Assembly (NCBI GenBank): GCA_020226215.1
Contig: CM035234.1
Span: 71,565,135-71,629,134, forward strand
Source of the DNA: Sindora glabra
Lineage: Eukaryota; Streptophyta; Magnoliopsida; Fabales; Fabaceae
DNA length: 64,000 bases
Reading direction: 5' to 3'
Below the pieces are notes generated by a model. The model did no database searches. It was not told the origin of the DNA and worked only from the letters and a program-made list of their open reading frames with translations. The position numbers and the translations under genes were made by a program. Below are positions 12,702 to 24,147 of this stretch, in pieces (the first letter of the stretch is position 1; every line of letters begins with the position of its first letter).

Positions 12702-13060
12702 TTGGAGGAAGGTAAATTCCTTTTTTAAGCAAAGGAAATTATTTTTTTCTTAAACTCTTCATATTTATCATTAAATAAATATTTTTTTTCAAATTTTAAT
12801 ATTTTATAAAAAATACTACTACAAAAATACAAATATATATCAAGATTTAACAAAAATGATATCGATTTTAAATTAATGTCTAAACAAATGTCATTATATA
12901 TTAATTTTGATTAGATCATAAATATAGGATTATAAATGATAAGAATGAATAGAACTTATGATAGAGTATAAAAAAGTTTGCATGGATGGAAAGGATAGAG
13001 AATGTAAGTGCAAGCATTGTAGGTATGCATAAATATAAATAGAGAAAATTACATTAAACC

Positions 13061-14980
13061 CTTTAATTTTTAGTAAAATTATATGAATCTCTCCTTTAAT
13101 TTTAAAAATTACATAAATCTTTCTTAAAACATAAAATAATACTATGTTTAAATCCAAATTTGAACTTTTTTTTCATTCAATATAGAACTATAAAAATAAC
13201 ACAACTTAGCAATGGAAAAATTCATTGCTATTGGTAGGAAATCCATCAGTTAAAAAAATAGTAATAAAATTTATGACAAACAGAAGACTATTAGTGCATA
13301 GTGTGTCAGTAATTCAATTAATTATAAATGAAAAATATCCATTGTTAATTTTGTCACTTTTCCTTCATCAGCTTTCATCAACAATATTAGGAGCTAACTT
13401 AATTATTTAAACTAATTAAATAATTAATTAAACAATTAGACATGTCCATGTGAATGGATCAAATGTCATGTAACATCTCTCACTTATACATGTGGGCATG
13501 CATGGTCTCCTAAAACAAACATTAGTTTATCCTTTTAACTCATACTAGAAATGAAATGTGCGATAACATAAGAAATGTACTAGTGAGTGAATAGCATACT
13601 AGGTCATCATCTAACTAATATGACATTACTTAAGTCTTGATATATCCAAAATCATCTACTTAAAATAGACATTTACATCTCTAATTCCTTCTAAATATAA
13701 AGCTATGTAAAAAACTAATCTATATCCCATTATGCTCATGGTTACTCGGCCAGGCAATAAGCCATAAACTTATAGGGTAAGATCAAATATTTTTTTCTTA
13801 GATGCTTATGTCAATCCACTAAGTCTTAGCTTCCTTTCTAAATATGTTGTATCAGACAACATGATTCATAACCTTTGGAAAATATGTTAAAGTAGCAACT
13901 CCTAACCTTGGATTCAAGATATAGGCCTAAGTCCTTAAAAGTACAATTGTAGGACACTCACAAATCTTGTAAGTCTCACACAGTGATGAAGCATAGACCC
14001 ATTCAATCACTCTTTAACATTGGTCATATTACAGTACGTACAATATGAAATGTATCCTACAATAGAGCTCTTTCTTAAGACTTGTCATGCTTGAATAATA
14101 CACCATGCAAAACATAGACTAATAATCACAAAATGTGAAATACCAAGTTTCAAATCTAACTTCTCAATGGCTTTCATAGAGGTGTGAATATCATTTATAA
14201 TTGACTTTTTCAAGAGTCTCATTTCAGCACAAAACTTAGGCAACACATTTTTACAATGAATCCTTACTTGCCACCTTGGCAATAAGGAGATTGGTTGCAC
14301 ATGGTACCTAGTGATCGTTTAAAACTTATCCTATCGATTACTCAAGTATACGAGAAGAATAATCTAAGCCTAGTAACAATATTTATATATATAGTCACCC
14401 ACCTAATAAACTCTTATTACAAATTAATAAATGACTAGAAAATAATTTTGTTTTTTTATAAAAAACAGTACAACGTAATAGTATATTAAATGCTTAGTGA
14501 ACATAAATTCCTAATGTGTTTTCTAATAATAATTACACTAGTTTTGTTTAAAAGTTGCCATTTACAACTTTTTGTTTATATATTCTTAAGTGGAAATGGT
14601 TCAAGTGTATTTTTCAGGAAATACATTAAGTAATTTCAAAGATATATATATTAAGAACTTTGAATTCCAGTTAAAAAGAGAAAAAGTAGTGGGGTTATAG
14701 TAAAAATTATGTCTTTATCTCTCCAAAAATAGACAGGAAAATGATCAAAGGAAAAGAGGAGGATCTGTATATCATTTTTAGATAGACTAATATTACACAA
14801 GCTTAAAAATCCAAATTAACAATTAATAAATAAGAAAATAAAAAACTCACATTCAAAGCTACCTTAAATTTTTTAAAATTTCTTTTATGTAAAAATTATA
14901 ATTATAATTTATATTAAAAGAATTAACTTTTTTAACGAAACTTGCAAAAATATTTATCAATATAAACTTTTTAAAATATA
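13061..14980. other. Noncoding stretch, possible minus-strand retroelement debris at 13430-14340
   Basis: No gene can be supported. The part from about 13430 to 14340 has a more balanced composition than its flanks and reads like retroelement LTR or untranslated sequence on the minus strand. No terminal repeat, primer site or protein motif was found. The minus-strand frame at 14085-14300 (71 codons) shows no recognisable family features. Confidence 0.35.
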
Positions 14981-15170
14981 TACTGAAGTATAACTCTTCA
15001 ATTTTGACTTTTTGAGATTGGCATCAAAATAAATTGAAAAACATTGAAAATTTCAAAATAAAAAAAAAGTTATGTTTAGGTTGCTGCTACTAAATGACAA
15101 AGAAAAGTCTCTTCAACGTCCCAAACTCGTTGCTCGTAGTGCACTCTATTGCTCCATGCATTTCTAAAAA
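14981..15170. repeat. Dispersed duplicated segment N, copy 1
   Basis: Matches 38677-38870 in the same orientation. It shares 'gactttttgagattg' (about 15005 and 38706), 'tgctactacta'-like and 'aactcgttgc' (about 15124 and 38816) landmarks. Function unknown. Both copies lie near members of the composite unit family. Confidence 0.6.
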
Positions 15171-15720
15171 AGGAGAAGGGCGCTTTAATTTTTTTTTAAT
15201 AGAAAGAATAGTTACACTACTAGATGTATATATGTATGTGTGTGTATATGTATGGATAAAGATAAAAGTTAAATTCTAAATATAATACAAGACATAAAAC
15301 CTCAAAAAAAAAAAAAAAATCAAATGCTACATGAATTAAAAGTTTTCAGCAACAACATGGGTGTATTCTTCTGATACATTGTCATGCTACTGTTGCATGA
15401 GTCAAGTTCTATCAGCCAGAGGTTCTATACTGTACTCACCGGTAAATTCAGTTCTCATTTACTTTGTTTCATATTCCCGTCGAGTTTAGAATTCTGAATT
15501 TGACATGTATATAAGAAAAGAGTAGATGTAAAGTAAATTTAAGGGAAAATTTAAATTTATATTTGATAAAAAGAATAGGATAAAAGAAAATTAAAATTTT
15601 CACTTGCTTGAATTGAAAAATAAGAAGAGAAGGAAAAAAGTAGAAAGATATAATTTATGGTTAGATTACTTTTACACATTAAATTTTGAGGAATTTTATG
15701 CAATCATATTTATATTTTGG
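15171..15720. other. Noncoding spacer
   Basis: AT-rich with a short GC-richer patch near 15330-15480. No gene, RNA or transposon boundary was recognised. Confidence 0.4.
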
Positions 15721-16405
15721 TTTAAATATAATTTTGATCCCTCTAAAATATCAATTATGCAATTTTGGTCTTCCTAATCTAAAATAATTATAGTCTTCCT
15801 CATTTAAAACAATTTTAATATTAAGTGTAAAGGGAAGGATGGCTAATTATAACAAAAATAAATATAAGGGACTAAGTAGTTAGAAAAATTGATAAGTGTA
15901 ATAGTTACCACCTTTCTAAATAAGAGACTAAAATATTATGGTTGCTCTTAAAATAATCTATTTTGGTATTTTAAACATGAAATTGGTGAATTTGATCGAT
16001 ATATTTCATTTCTGTCAAATTCCATCAACTTCTATTACTTTCTATTTAATCTCTAAGCACTTAATGCATTCTTTATCAAATAAATTACATTTTTTAGGGA
16101 TCTAAATAAATAAATGCCCAAAAAATTTTCAAACTTTTATATATGTAATCTTTTAATTTTGTATAAAATTTTCAACATTTAAACAAAGATTTCCTTTCTT
16201 ACTTGTATAAGCCATTTTAAATTAATATGGAGGAAATGTTGGATAGAAATAATTTTGTAAGATCAAAAGGTTGACAAAAATTAAATAGAGAGATCAAAAT
16301 TGCACCAATTACATATTTAGAAAGATCGAGATAGATTATTCTAAATTAGAGGATTAAAATGACATAATTCATATTATAGAAGGACCAAAAAATTATATTT
16401 AAACT
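15721..16405. mobile_element. Foldback-type element with long inverted repeats
   Basis: The left arm starts TTTAAATATAATTTTGATCC, and the reverse complement of the right arm starts GTTTAAATATAATTTTTTGG. The arms stay alignable for more than 100 bp, with repeated 'ttttggtcyt'-like motifs. Flanks TTTATATTTTGG (left) and TTTATATTTTTTGG (right) look like a target duplication that gained two bases. The roughly 685-bp element is non-coding. Long imperfect arms and a duplication of about 9-12 bp fit a Mutator-like or foldback MITE. Confidence 0.55.
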
Positions 16406-17430
16406 TTATATTTTTTTGGATTGCATTATCCTAATTTTTTTAATAATAAAATAGTACTACTAGTTTCATAGACATGTCCGGTACTAAAAATTAATTAATG
16501 AAGAGGCTATTTGAAAATTGAAAAATAGCAAATTTTAACTAAATTTTAAAAGTATTTTTGCAGATTTTTAGTAGTAAATAAATCGATAAAAGTACTAAAT
16601 TATTTATTCTATCAATTTCCTTTCTCCTCTTTCTTCTTGAACTCACCCATTCGTTATAAATATACTAACTGCAATATATAATCATTAAAAAAATGCTCAA
16701 AATTGCTTTTTCTTGACTAATAGCTACATAACCATATGATATTTGGCTTTATAGAATCATTGTCTTTTAAAGTCTAAAAGGTGTACATAATTTCAAAGAA
16801 AGATATAGGAACGTATACGTCATATTTAATAATTAAATTTTCATTAATTAAGTAATTGAAGTTATCGTATTCATTGTCAAACTAATTAAGCATATCATAT
16901 TAGATGAGACTAATTTAAGTTATTATGATAAAAAAAGAAAATAATAGAAAATACAAAATCATAATAAATAAGTAAAAAATATAGTAATTCAGAGAATACA
17001 ATATACAATATATATTTGATAATTAAAATTGTTGTGAGGGCTGATGCTTAAATCCCAAATTAAAACTTGAATTATTAGCTTCATAAAATATATCATTTTA
17101 AAATATATTTATGAGTTTAAATTTGATTTACTATCCATGCATTATTTTTTTTACACTATTAATAAATAAAAACAATACATTATTAAAAAAATTAATAATT
17201 TTTACTAAATATCTTAATTTTTATTAATGTGATAATATATGAATAAGTAATAATATAAAATTGATTTATACTGATAATAAATTAAATTTAAATTATATAT
17301 TTATAATGTATATACGTTTAATTTAAATCTACGGAAAATTTCAGGGTGCACCACTAAATTTTATTACAAAGCAGTGCATCAACGGATACAGAATGATGCA
17401 AGAAGAAATACAATTTTCCTAATAGCCCCA
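16406..17430. other. Noncoding AT-rich stretch
   Basis: Nothing beyond AT-rich noncoding DNA was seen. No frame of useful length and no recognised transposon ends. Confidence 0.45.
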
Positions 17431-17830
17431 CATAAATATGTAATTTGAGAGTGAATCTTGGGCTGCAAACCTTTGTAGGCTGTCGCCCAGCCCAAATTAT
17501 CTATTATTTAATAAAATTTATCTAATCTTGTAATTTTCATCTATTTTGACCAATTAGCAAATTAGGATGTTGGTGCGGCTGAGGCGGAAAATGAGGGAGA
17601 GGAAGCTGCGTGAGAGAGGGAAGACCCAAGCCGAGAAGATTCAAAAACCCTGCTTGACGTTACTGTACGGAATTGCGACATGAATTGGCTAGAAAAACGT
17701 CGGAAGTTTTGGATTTGGCTTGGTTGGAGGAGCGAATAGATGTTTGTTATCCATCGCAATCGATAGTGCATGATTGTGTAAATTTCTACAGGAGATGACT
17801 TCAGCTGCCTTCGTGGTACTAGTTTATTAT
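17431..17830. other. GC-richer island, possible decayed gene 5' end
   Basis: TTGGGCTG (about 17458) and CAGCCCAA (about 17489) are TGGGCY-type (site II) motifs common in plant housekeeping promoters. They sit just upstream of a GC-rich block at 17560-17800. On the minus strand a 69-codon frame (17771-17562) is rich in Ser, Arg, Phe and Ala (for example FRRFSSQF), like an organelle-targeting presequence. On the plus strand a short Arg/Lys-rich frame starts at 17567. Neither connects to a recognisable protein. This may be a gene fragment captured or left by an old insertion; strand and product are unknown. Confidence 0.3.
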
Positions 17831-18700
17831 TGTGTGCAAAGAAAATTGTGTATAATTTTTTCCTTGTTTCTAGTTTACGGAGTAAAGAGTGTTAGAATTT
17901 TTAATTAGGTGGGTTACTATTAATTCAAAATTTTAAATTAATAAAACAAATTGTTTAAAATCTAATTCTATTTTAAGACATGACCTGATTTAGAATTGTG
18001 ATTCAAGAAGATATCGGGTTGATACATACATATGAATTAGTATGATTTAACAGTCGTATAAACTAAAGGTTCAATAGACTTTATATAGAGAACTATTATG
18101 ATTTTATTAATAAAAATTATGAGTAAATTTAATTTTCGTTTTTAATGAACGAATTTTTCACATTAAAAACCACCATAATAAAAAAAAAAGTAAAGAGGAA
18201 TACATATCTAATAAAAGTTTTTCTGACTTTGGTTGTTTATACATGAATGATTCATTGAGTACATAAATTTGATTTTATATATTGGTGTCTTAATATTTTA
18301 TACATGTGATCTTAGTTAAATTTTCACATATAATATCAATGCTTGCATGTGTGAAATTAAAGTCTAAAATTACTAATTTTATATTTTATTGATTTATTTG
18401 TTATTTTTTATAAGACTTTATATCTCCAAATAAAATCATACAATCTATTATTTTATTTTATATAAATTTAATTTTTTTTATGAGGTTTTCTTGTTTGAGA
18501 AAATTCAAAGAATTCAAATATAATTTTAAAAATTAATTTTCTTGTTATGTATTATGGTTTTTAAATTGGAACTTTTAAATTAAGAAGATTACACTCTTTT
18601 GATGTAAAATTTTTATGAGATTTAACTATTACAATTCACCTATTAAATTTATTGATAAATTGGATGAATTAAAGAAAGTTGAAGGATAAATCTAACTATT
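17831..18700. other. Noncoding AT-rich stretch
   Basis: AT-rich DNA between two GC-richer islands. It could be an intron if the islands belonged to one decayed gene, but no splice pair can be assigned with confidence. Confidence 0.35.
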
Positions 18701-18920
18701 TTCTTTTTATTTTTCGCACAAAAGTGTAACCTGTGAGTTTTTGAGAGCCAGGATTGACCGAATTTAGCCAGAACGAGTTCAAACGGTGGTGGGCTGCCGT
18801 TCGTCAATGATTTCACTGTTGAAAGCTACTAAGAGTCTCACCAGAAAGCTTTGGCTGGCCTCCAATGGAGGAGCAGCCTGATGGACAAGAGGGAGGAAGA
18901 TGAAGGTACTATACGTCCTA
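18700..18920 (+). other. GC-richer island, possible decayed exon
   Basis: A sharply bounded GC-richer block. A short plus-strand frame from 18807 (24 codons) begins MISLLKATKSLT. After a stop, a neighbouring frame reads MDKREEDEG, and a GTACTA donor-like sequence follows. This could be an exon with a frameshift, but no protein family is recognised and the frames are too short to call a gene. Confidence 0.25.
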
Positions 18921-19106
18921 CTTATGTATAATTGATAGCCTCTAGAATATTGGTACTGAAATGTGGCTTGGCTTAGTGTTTGATTCACTGTGAATTCAAA
19001 TTGCACTTTTTAAGTGCTATATTATGCTATTTTTTGGTAAACTCGTTTGAAGGAAGGCCATATGTTGGTCTTTGAAAAATAAATTTACAAAATTTTTCAG
19101 AAATAT

Positions 19107-20200
19107 AAAGTGAAGTGCCTGCAATCTACAAGTCAAGTTCACTCTCCTTAAAATTTTTTAGTCCACTGTCATTATTTTGAACAGGGAACATAATTAAAAG
19201 TTATAATTAAATTGAGTTTAAATTATGTTTAACGTTTTCTTTCTATGTAACAATATTTGAGAACTAATTGAGATATATTAAGATCTCACATCTCATTAGA
19301 AATAATCCATTGCATATATATATATATAGTTAAGTATGCAAATCAAGATTGAGAATAATTTAATTTATTTTAATTTTTTTTGTTTAAGAAAAATTTTTTA
19401 TTAGTATTTATAAGTGTTTGATTACCAAAGTGACTCACTTATAGATATTGAGGAAATATATATTTTTTATTTAAAGGTTATGAGAATAATTATATTTGAG
19501 GGCCAATTAAGATACATCAAAATTTAATATTTCATTAGGAGTGACCTATTACATACATATGATATGCAAATTAAGATTTTAAAACAATTTATTTTAATAA
19601 AGTGAAATGCCTGTAATCTACTAGTCAAGTTCACTCTCTAGAATTTTTTTAATCCATTTTTACTATTTTAAAGTGTGAACATAATTAAAAGTTATAACAA
19701 AATTGAGTTTAAATTATGTTTAAGTTTTTTTCTGGCAACACAATTTAAGAACCAATTAAGGTATATTAAGATCTCATATCTCATCAGGAATGCCTATTGC
19801 ATACAAACAGTTGAGTATGCAAACCAATATTTTGGATAATTTAATTTATTTTAATTTTTCATGTTTAAGAAAAAACTTTCATTAGTGTTTATAAGAGCTT
19901 GATTACTGAAGTGGCTCACTTATAGATATTGATGAGATATATTTTTTTATTTAAAGGTTATGAAATTATATTTGAGAGCTCATTAAGATATATCAAAATT
20001 TGATATTTCATTAAGAGTGGCATATTACATACATATGATTAAATATGTAAATTAAAATTTTGAACAATTTAATATATTTTAAATTCTCGGATTAAAAAGT
20101 TTTTTCATTAATGGTTTTAAGTGCTTAGTTGTTAAAGTAATTTACTTGTAAAGATTAATAAAATATATTTTCTTATTCAAAGGTCATAGAATTATACTTG
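19107..20200. repeat. Two-level tandem repeat: about 492-bp unit with about 240-bp subunits
   Basis: 'aaagtgaartgcctg' begins copies at 19107 and 19599. Inside, a subunit starting 'gagaaccaattaagatatat' (variants) recurs at about 19259, 19498, 19747 and 19974, each followed by 'atctcatta'-like, 'gtatgcaaat' and 'ttatagatattga' landmarks. The 19498 subunit is cut short at the start of the second large copy. No coding capacity is seen. It looks like a duplicated, diverged retroelement-derived block. Confidence 0.7.
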
Positions 20201-21011
20201 GATTACCCGTCCAAAGGGATTATTATGTAAGGTAATTTTTTTTTTTTTGCATAGGACGTAAAGCATTACAAATGATGATACATTAGTTTGTCTCCATCTA
20301 ACTAGAAAGGATGTGTTTTCCGAGGTTAGAGTATTTTCTTATTAATCTTATGAGAAAAGTATTTACTTGCAGGTCATATTCTCTTCCCAAAAGGGAGAAC
20401 ATGATAATATACTTAAAGACTTTAATAATTATTATTGGCACATGAAAAATTGTTGTTATAAAGTTTAAATTGTCCATGGCTAATATTGCATTTTGTCTTA
20501 AATAGTTAATTTTTAGTCTTTTTTTATTAGAAATTGTGGTTGATAGTAATCAATATTTCTTTTGTTTTAATTGCATTCCATCATAGTTGAGGGTTTCAAA
20601 TTCGAAACATCCATAAGATTTAAATATTGTTAAGAAGAAGAGATTGAGGAACATAGGTCTTACATAGACCAATTAAAGTACACTATATTACTATAATACT
20701 TTGAATATCTATGAATTGAATAACTTATGTTTTTTTTTACAAGAAACATGTTGATGGGCATTTAAGTAAAGTTATGTTAATTTTTTTAAAATTTATCGTC
20801 TTATTGATCTGTATTTAATGGTGGCATAAATCTCTAAAATAAGTGACTTTTTTTAACCTCTTTATGTATTATATATTAAACAACATTAGTTATGATTGAG
20901 CATACTTGTAATTACTTATTTGAGGCTATTAAAATGTAATAAATTTATGATATTGGGATGAAGCAAGATATGTGTTTATTATCTTTTGTTAGATAAATTG
21001 CATGCATACAT

Positions 21012-21012
21012 G

Positions 21013-21109
<97 letters not shown>

Positions 21110-21114
21110 TGTAT
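21012..21114. repeat. Compound microsatellite (TA)n/(GTAT)n
   Basis: Interrupted TA tracts followed by about eight TATG repeats. Frames on either strand through it encode only repeated residues and are not genes. Confidence 0.95.
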
Positions 21115-22138
21115 CAATAAGAGATAATTTATATAGCAAAATGGATATTTACTTTCAAAATAATTCTTTCATAAAGTTTTGTAACACTTTCTCATTTACT
21201 TGTGAGAAAGTTATCAATCATTATATACAATATCCTACTCAAAAGTGGTCATTGTGTCTTTTTAAAGTAGGTGATGCACTAATTTGGAAATTTATCTATC
21301 CAAAGGAGATAAATTTTTCAATACTTGTGTATTTCCTTTATTGGATATTTTTTATGATTTTATGAAAGGTCTTATTGCATATTATGTACTTTACTCAAAT
21401 GGGGGTATGTATTAATATATTTTGATCTTTTTTTTTTTAAAGAAATGACTTATATGGTTTAAAAGTTTATATGAAACTCCAAATTTATACTGTTTAAGAG
21501 TCTACTTGAAAATTTAGGCTAGTATAATTTGAGAGTCTATTTGCTATTTTATTGCTCTTATATAATCATTTGTTGCATTTTATAGTTCTAGAAGGTAGGA
21601 CCTAATATATATTATATGCTCTACTTAAAGGGAAATATATGATGATGTGCCTAAATGGTCTTGTAAAAATGTAATGAATTTTATTTGAATTAATAATAAT
21701 TTTGTTGCCTAATTGAATAGGTGTAACTTACATTCCTTTTTATTCGAAAATTTTCTCTTTAAGTATTGTTTGTGCCATCATTGAGATGATATTTGACTTG
21801 GGTATTTTTTTGCTATATGACATTATGTTTGTAGCCGTATTGAATTAGATTAGAAATTAATTATTGTTTATCTCAATATAAAGTTTTTTTCATATCCCTT
21901 AGGAAATAAATGACTTGTTTAACTAGTTAAATAATTTATTTTTATTGTTGGAAACTACAAAGTCCATCAATAAATTTTAAAATTTTTTTAAAGAGGTAAA
22001 ATATATTATTTTGAGAATTTTTTCATCTTATTAGAAATTTGAACTTCTCTTACATCATCTTTATCATCATCATTATTATTAGCACTACTTTGCATGATTA
22101 TAATAAATATATTTTATATAATTTGTTAAAAATGATTT

Positions 22139-22140
<2 letters not shown>

Positions 22141-22174
<34 letters not shown>
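22141..22174. repeat. (AT)17 microsatellite
   Basis: An uninterrupted run of 17 AT dinucleotides. Confidence 0.95.
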
Positions 22175-22176
<2 letters not shown>

Positions 22177-22880
22177 AAATTTACCCCTATATGGTGAAAA
22201 TATTTTATGATAAATATGATAAATGATTTATCTCCACTTATAGTGGTAGAGTAACGTTATTTGGTACTGGTAAATAATTTTCCAAAATTTGAAATATATT
22301 TTATATTTTTTACTTTAAATCATTTTAGAAAAAATTTTCCATTTGGTTATGATAATATAAAATATTTGTTATATAAGTTTAATGTTGAATAATTCATTTA
22401 TCAAATGATTTAAATTTATATTACTTGATGGTGTCTTATTAATATAAATTATTTAAAATCTTTAATACATTAAGTTAATGGGAGATTATTAATTTGTTTA
22501 TTTTCTAGTTAATGGTACATTTGATGTCCTGCCAATTATGTGGATACTTGTATAAAAAGTGTAATTGCTGATATCTATTTGTTTGTACCATTTGTTATGA
22601 TTTGATGAAATGTATATATACAGTTTTTGCAATTATGCAAATAATTTCTTTTCATTAATGAAATAGAAGATTGAAGATACTTCATTTTAAGATTTATCAA
22701 TATTGTTTTGATGTGATTGATACATTGGATATCTAATCATGTTTTCTTATTTAAAAATTAGACTAAAATGAAGTATTTATAAATTTTGTTTAATTTACAT
22801 TTTTTTAAAAGCTTGGTCTTCTTTTTTTTTTAAAATTGTATGATAAAATTATTCCATTCATTTTAGAATAATTAATTTGA

Positions 22881-23041
22881 GGTGCTTGCTACGGTACCCG
22901 AGGGGTTTCAAACCTGGGGTGACGTGGCACAATGCAAACCATTGGATGAGATTACTAAAAATTTTAGTAATCTCATCCAATAGTTCAAAATGCACCACAT
23001 CACTCCGGGTTTGAAACCCCCGGGATACCGTAGAATTGACC
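22881..23041. mobile_element. 161-bp palindromic Mutator-like MITE
   Basis: The whole element is nearly self-complementary. The left arm starts GGTGCTTGCTACGGTACC and the reverse complement of the right arm starts GGTCAATTCTACGGTATC. The arms remain alignable to the centre, where an 'actaaaaattttagt' palindrome sits. It is flanked by a perfect 9-bp direct repeat, TTAATTTGA (22872-22880 and 23042-23050). A 9-bp target duplication is the hallmark of Mutator-like elements. No coding capacity. Related to the element at 28094-28257. Confidence 0.85.
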
Positions 23042-23050
23042 TTAATTTGA

Positions 23051-23615
23051 TCGTATGAATTCTTTTATATCATCAATCTATATCTTAGAATTATATTTTT
23101 TGTACAAAGTTGATAATAAAGTTTACTATATATTATATATACTATGTGAGATATCACTGACTTTGCTAGGTGGCTAAATATTTGGGTTGGGCTTTGAAAG
23201 TGCATTGAAGAACAACCTACCCTTTATACCTCTGATCCATCTTTCATAAGACACGGAGGTTGCCACCTGGGTTAATGGGTGGGTTTGGATGAGACTGTCC
23301 CCGTTAGATGGGCCATGTTTACTTCTTGTTTAGGATTGCCGTGAAGATCCTCTGGCCAGTATCTCCCCCAATGATGGCCCAATCCATTGGTGGTGGCAGG
23401 CCGCAGGCTAACAGATTTGCCATTATAGAGTCCTGTAATGAAATCATGCTGCATTGTATGCATTATGGTGGCCCCAGTTTTGTCTAATTGCGTCAGAGTC
23501 AGTTGAAGATGATCATTTATTTCTTTAAATATATTATTCCACGGTCATGGCATCGACGCCGCGTTACTTAGTGCTCGATGCAGCTTCAAGGGAACACTGA
23601 GCAATATATTGAAAC
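23051..23615. other. GC-richer island (about 23160-23580), possible decayed exon
   Basis: The block is far richer in G and C than anything around it. On the minus strand a 63-codon frame (23463-23272) reads through it, and an alternative minus frame (MANLLACGLPPPMDW...) follows a TTTCATTACAG acceptor-like sequence. On the plus strand another open stretch covers much of the same region. No family is recognised and the frame cannot be decided. It may be a gene remnant or a captured exon next to the hAT-like end at 23616. Confidence 0.3.
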
Positions 23616-24139
23616 TAGACATGCCCATGGCCGGATCGGTTGGATTTCTGGCTGCTCCAACCAGGTCAAATTATATCAAATTTATTATTTGTGTCCAATC
23701 CCTTCCGATTACTTTTTTAAAAAATTAGGTTTAATTCGGCTCTATTTTTTAAATGTATGGCTCCAAAAACCAGCTTCATTAATCAAATAAATTAAATTTT
23801 TATTTTTAAATAAAAAATTAATTCTTAAAATAAAAAATATATATTTAAGGAGATAATATAATATTTAAATATTTAAAATATATAATTATATCAAATTATT
23901 TTTTTATATTAAAATAATTAAATATAATTATTTTTATAATATATAATTATATTATAAAAAGTAAATTAATATAATAGGACCTAATTAGGCTAAGGCCGAG
24001 TTGAGTCGAACTATTTCTTTTCATTTTAGTCTAAGTCTGGCTTGAATGATAATCAAATCATAAAAAAGTTTAACGAGTTTATCAAGCTAAAAAAAATTCA
24101 AATACTATAATTTTTTGGCTCGGGTTTATGGATTGCGTG
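23616..24139. mobile_element. Probable hAT-type MITE
   Basis: The left end, TAGACATGCCCATGGCCGG, closely resembles termini of many plant hAT elements (TAGRC-TGCCCATGGGCCGG). The right end is decayed; a 'cgggtttatgga' motif near 24121-24132 may be its counterpart. Flanks ATTGAAAC (23608-23615) and ATTGATAG (24140-24147) agree at 6 of 8 positions, consistent with an aged 8-bp target duplication. No transposase is present. Confidence 0.5.
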
Positions 24140-24147
24140 ATTGATAG

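Larger units (their letters stand above)
11691..13060. repeat. Composite unit copy A2 continued: X, W and V blocks
   Basis: Continues block X interrupted at 6410. It shares 'tttatttattgtacaat' (about 11771) with 42648, 'cctaattytgtatt' (about 12088) with 50149, and the 'aggtatgcatraatataaatggaga'-like stretch (about 13020) with 50994. The 12235-12701 tandem array is expanded here compared with the single partial unit at 50210-50340. No gene is present. Confidence 0.6.
20201..22880. other. Noncoding AT-rich stretch with microsatellites
   Basis: Apart from the dinucleotide tracts listed separately, nothing was recognised. Short imperfect echoes of 'ctactcaaaggg' (about 21390 and 21621) suggest old repeat-derived DNA. 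The frame at 21081-21365 starts inside the microsatellite and has no family features. Confidence 0.4.

Noticed and set aside
20945..21365. Two overlapping open frames on opposite strands (64 and 94 codons)
   Set aside because: Both arise from the TA/TATG microsatellite; residues are reiterated Tyr, Ile, His or Met, Tyr, Val, Cys, and the remainder has no family features.
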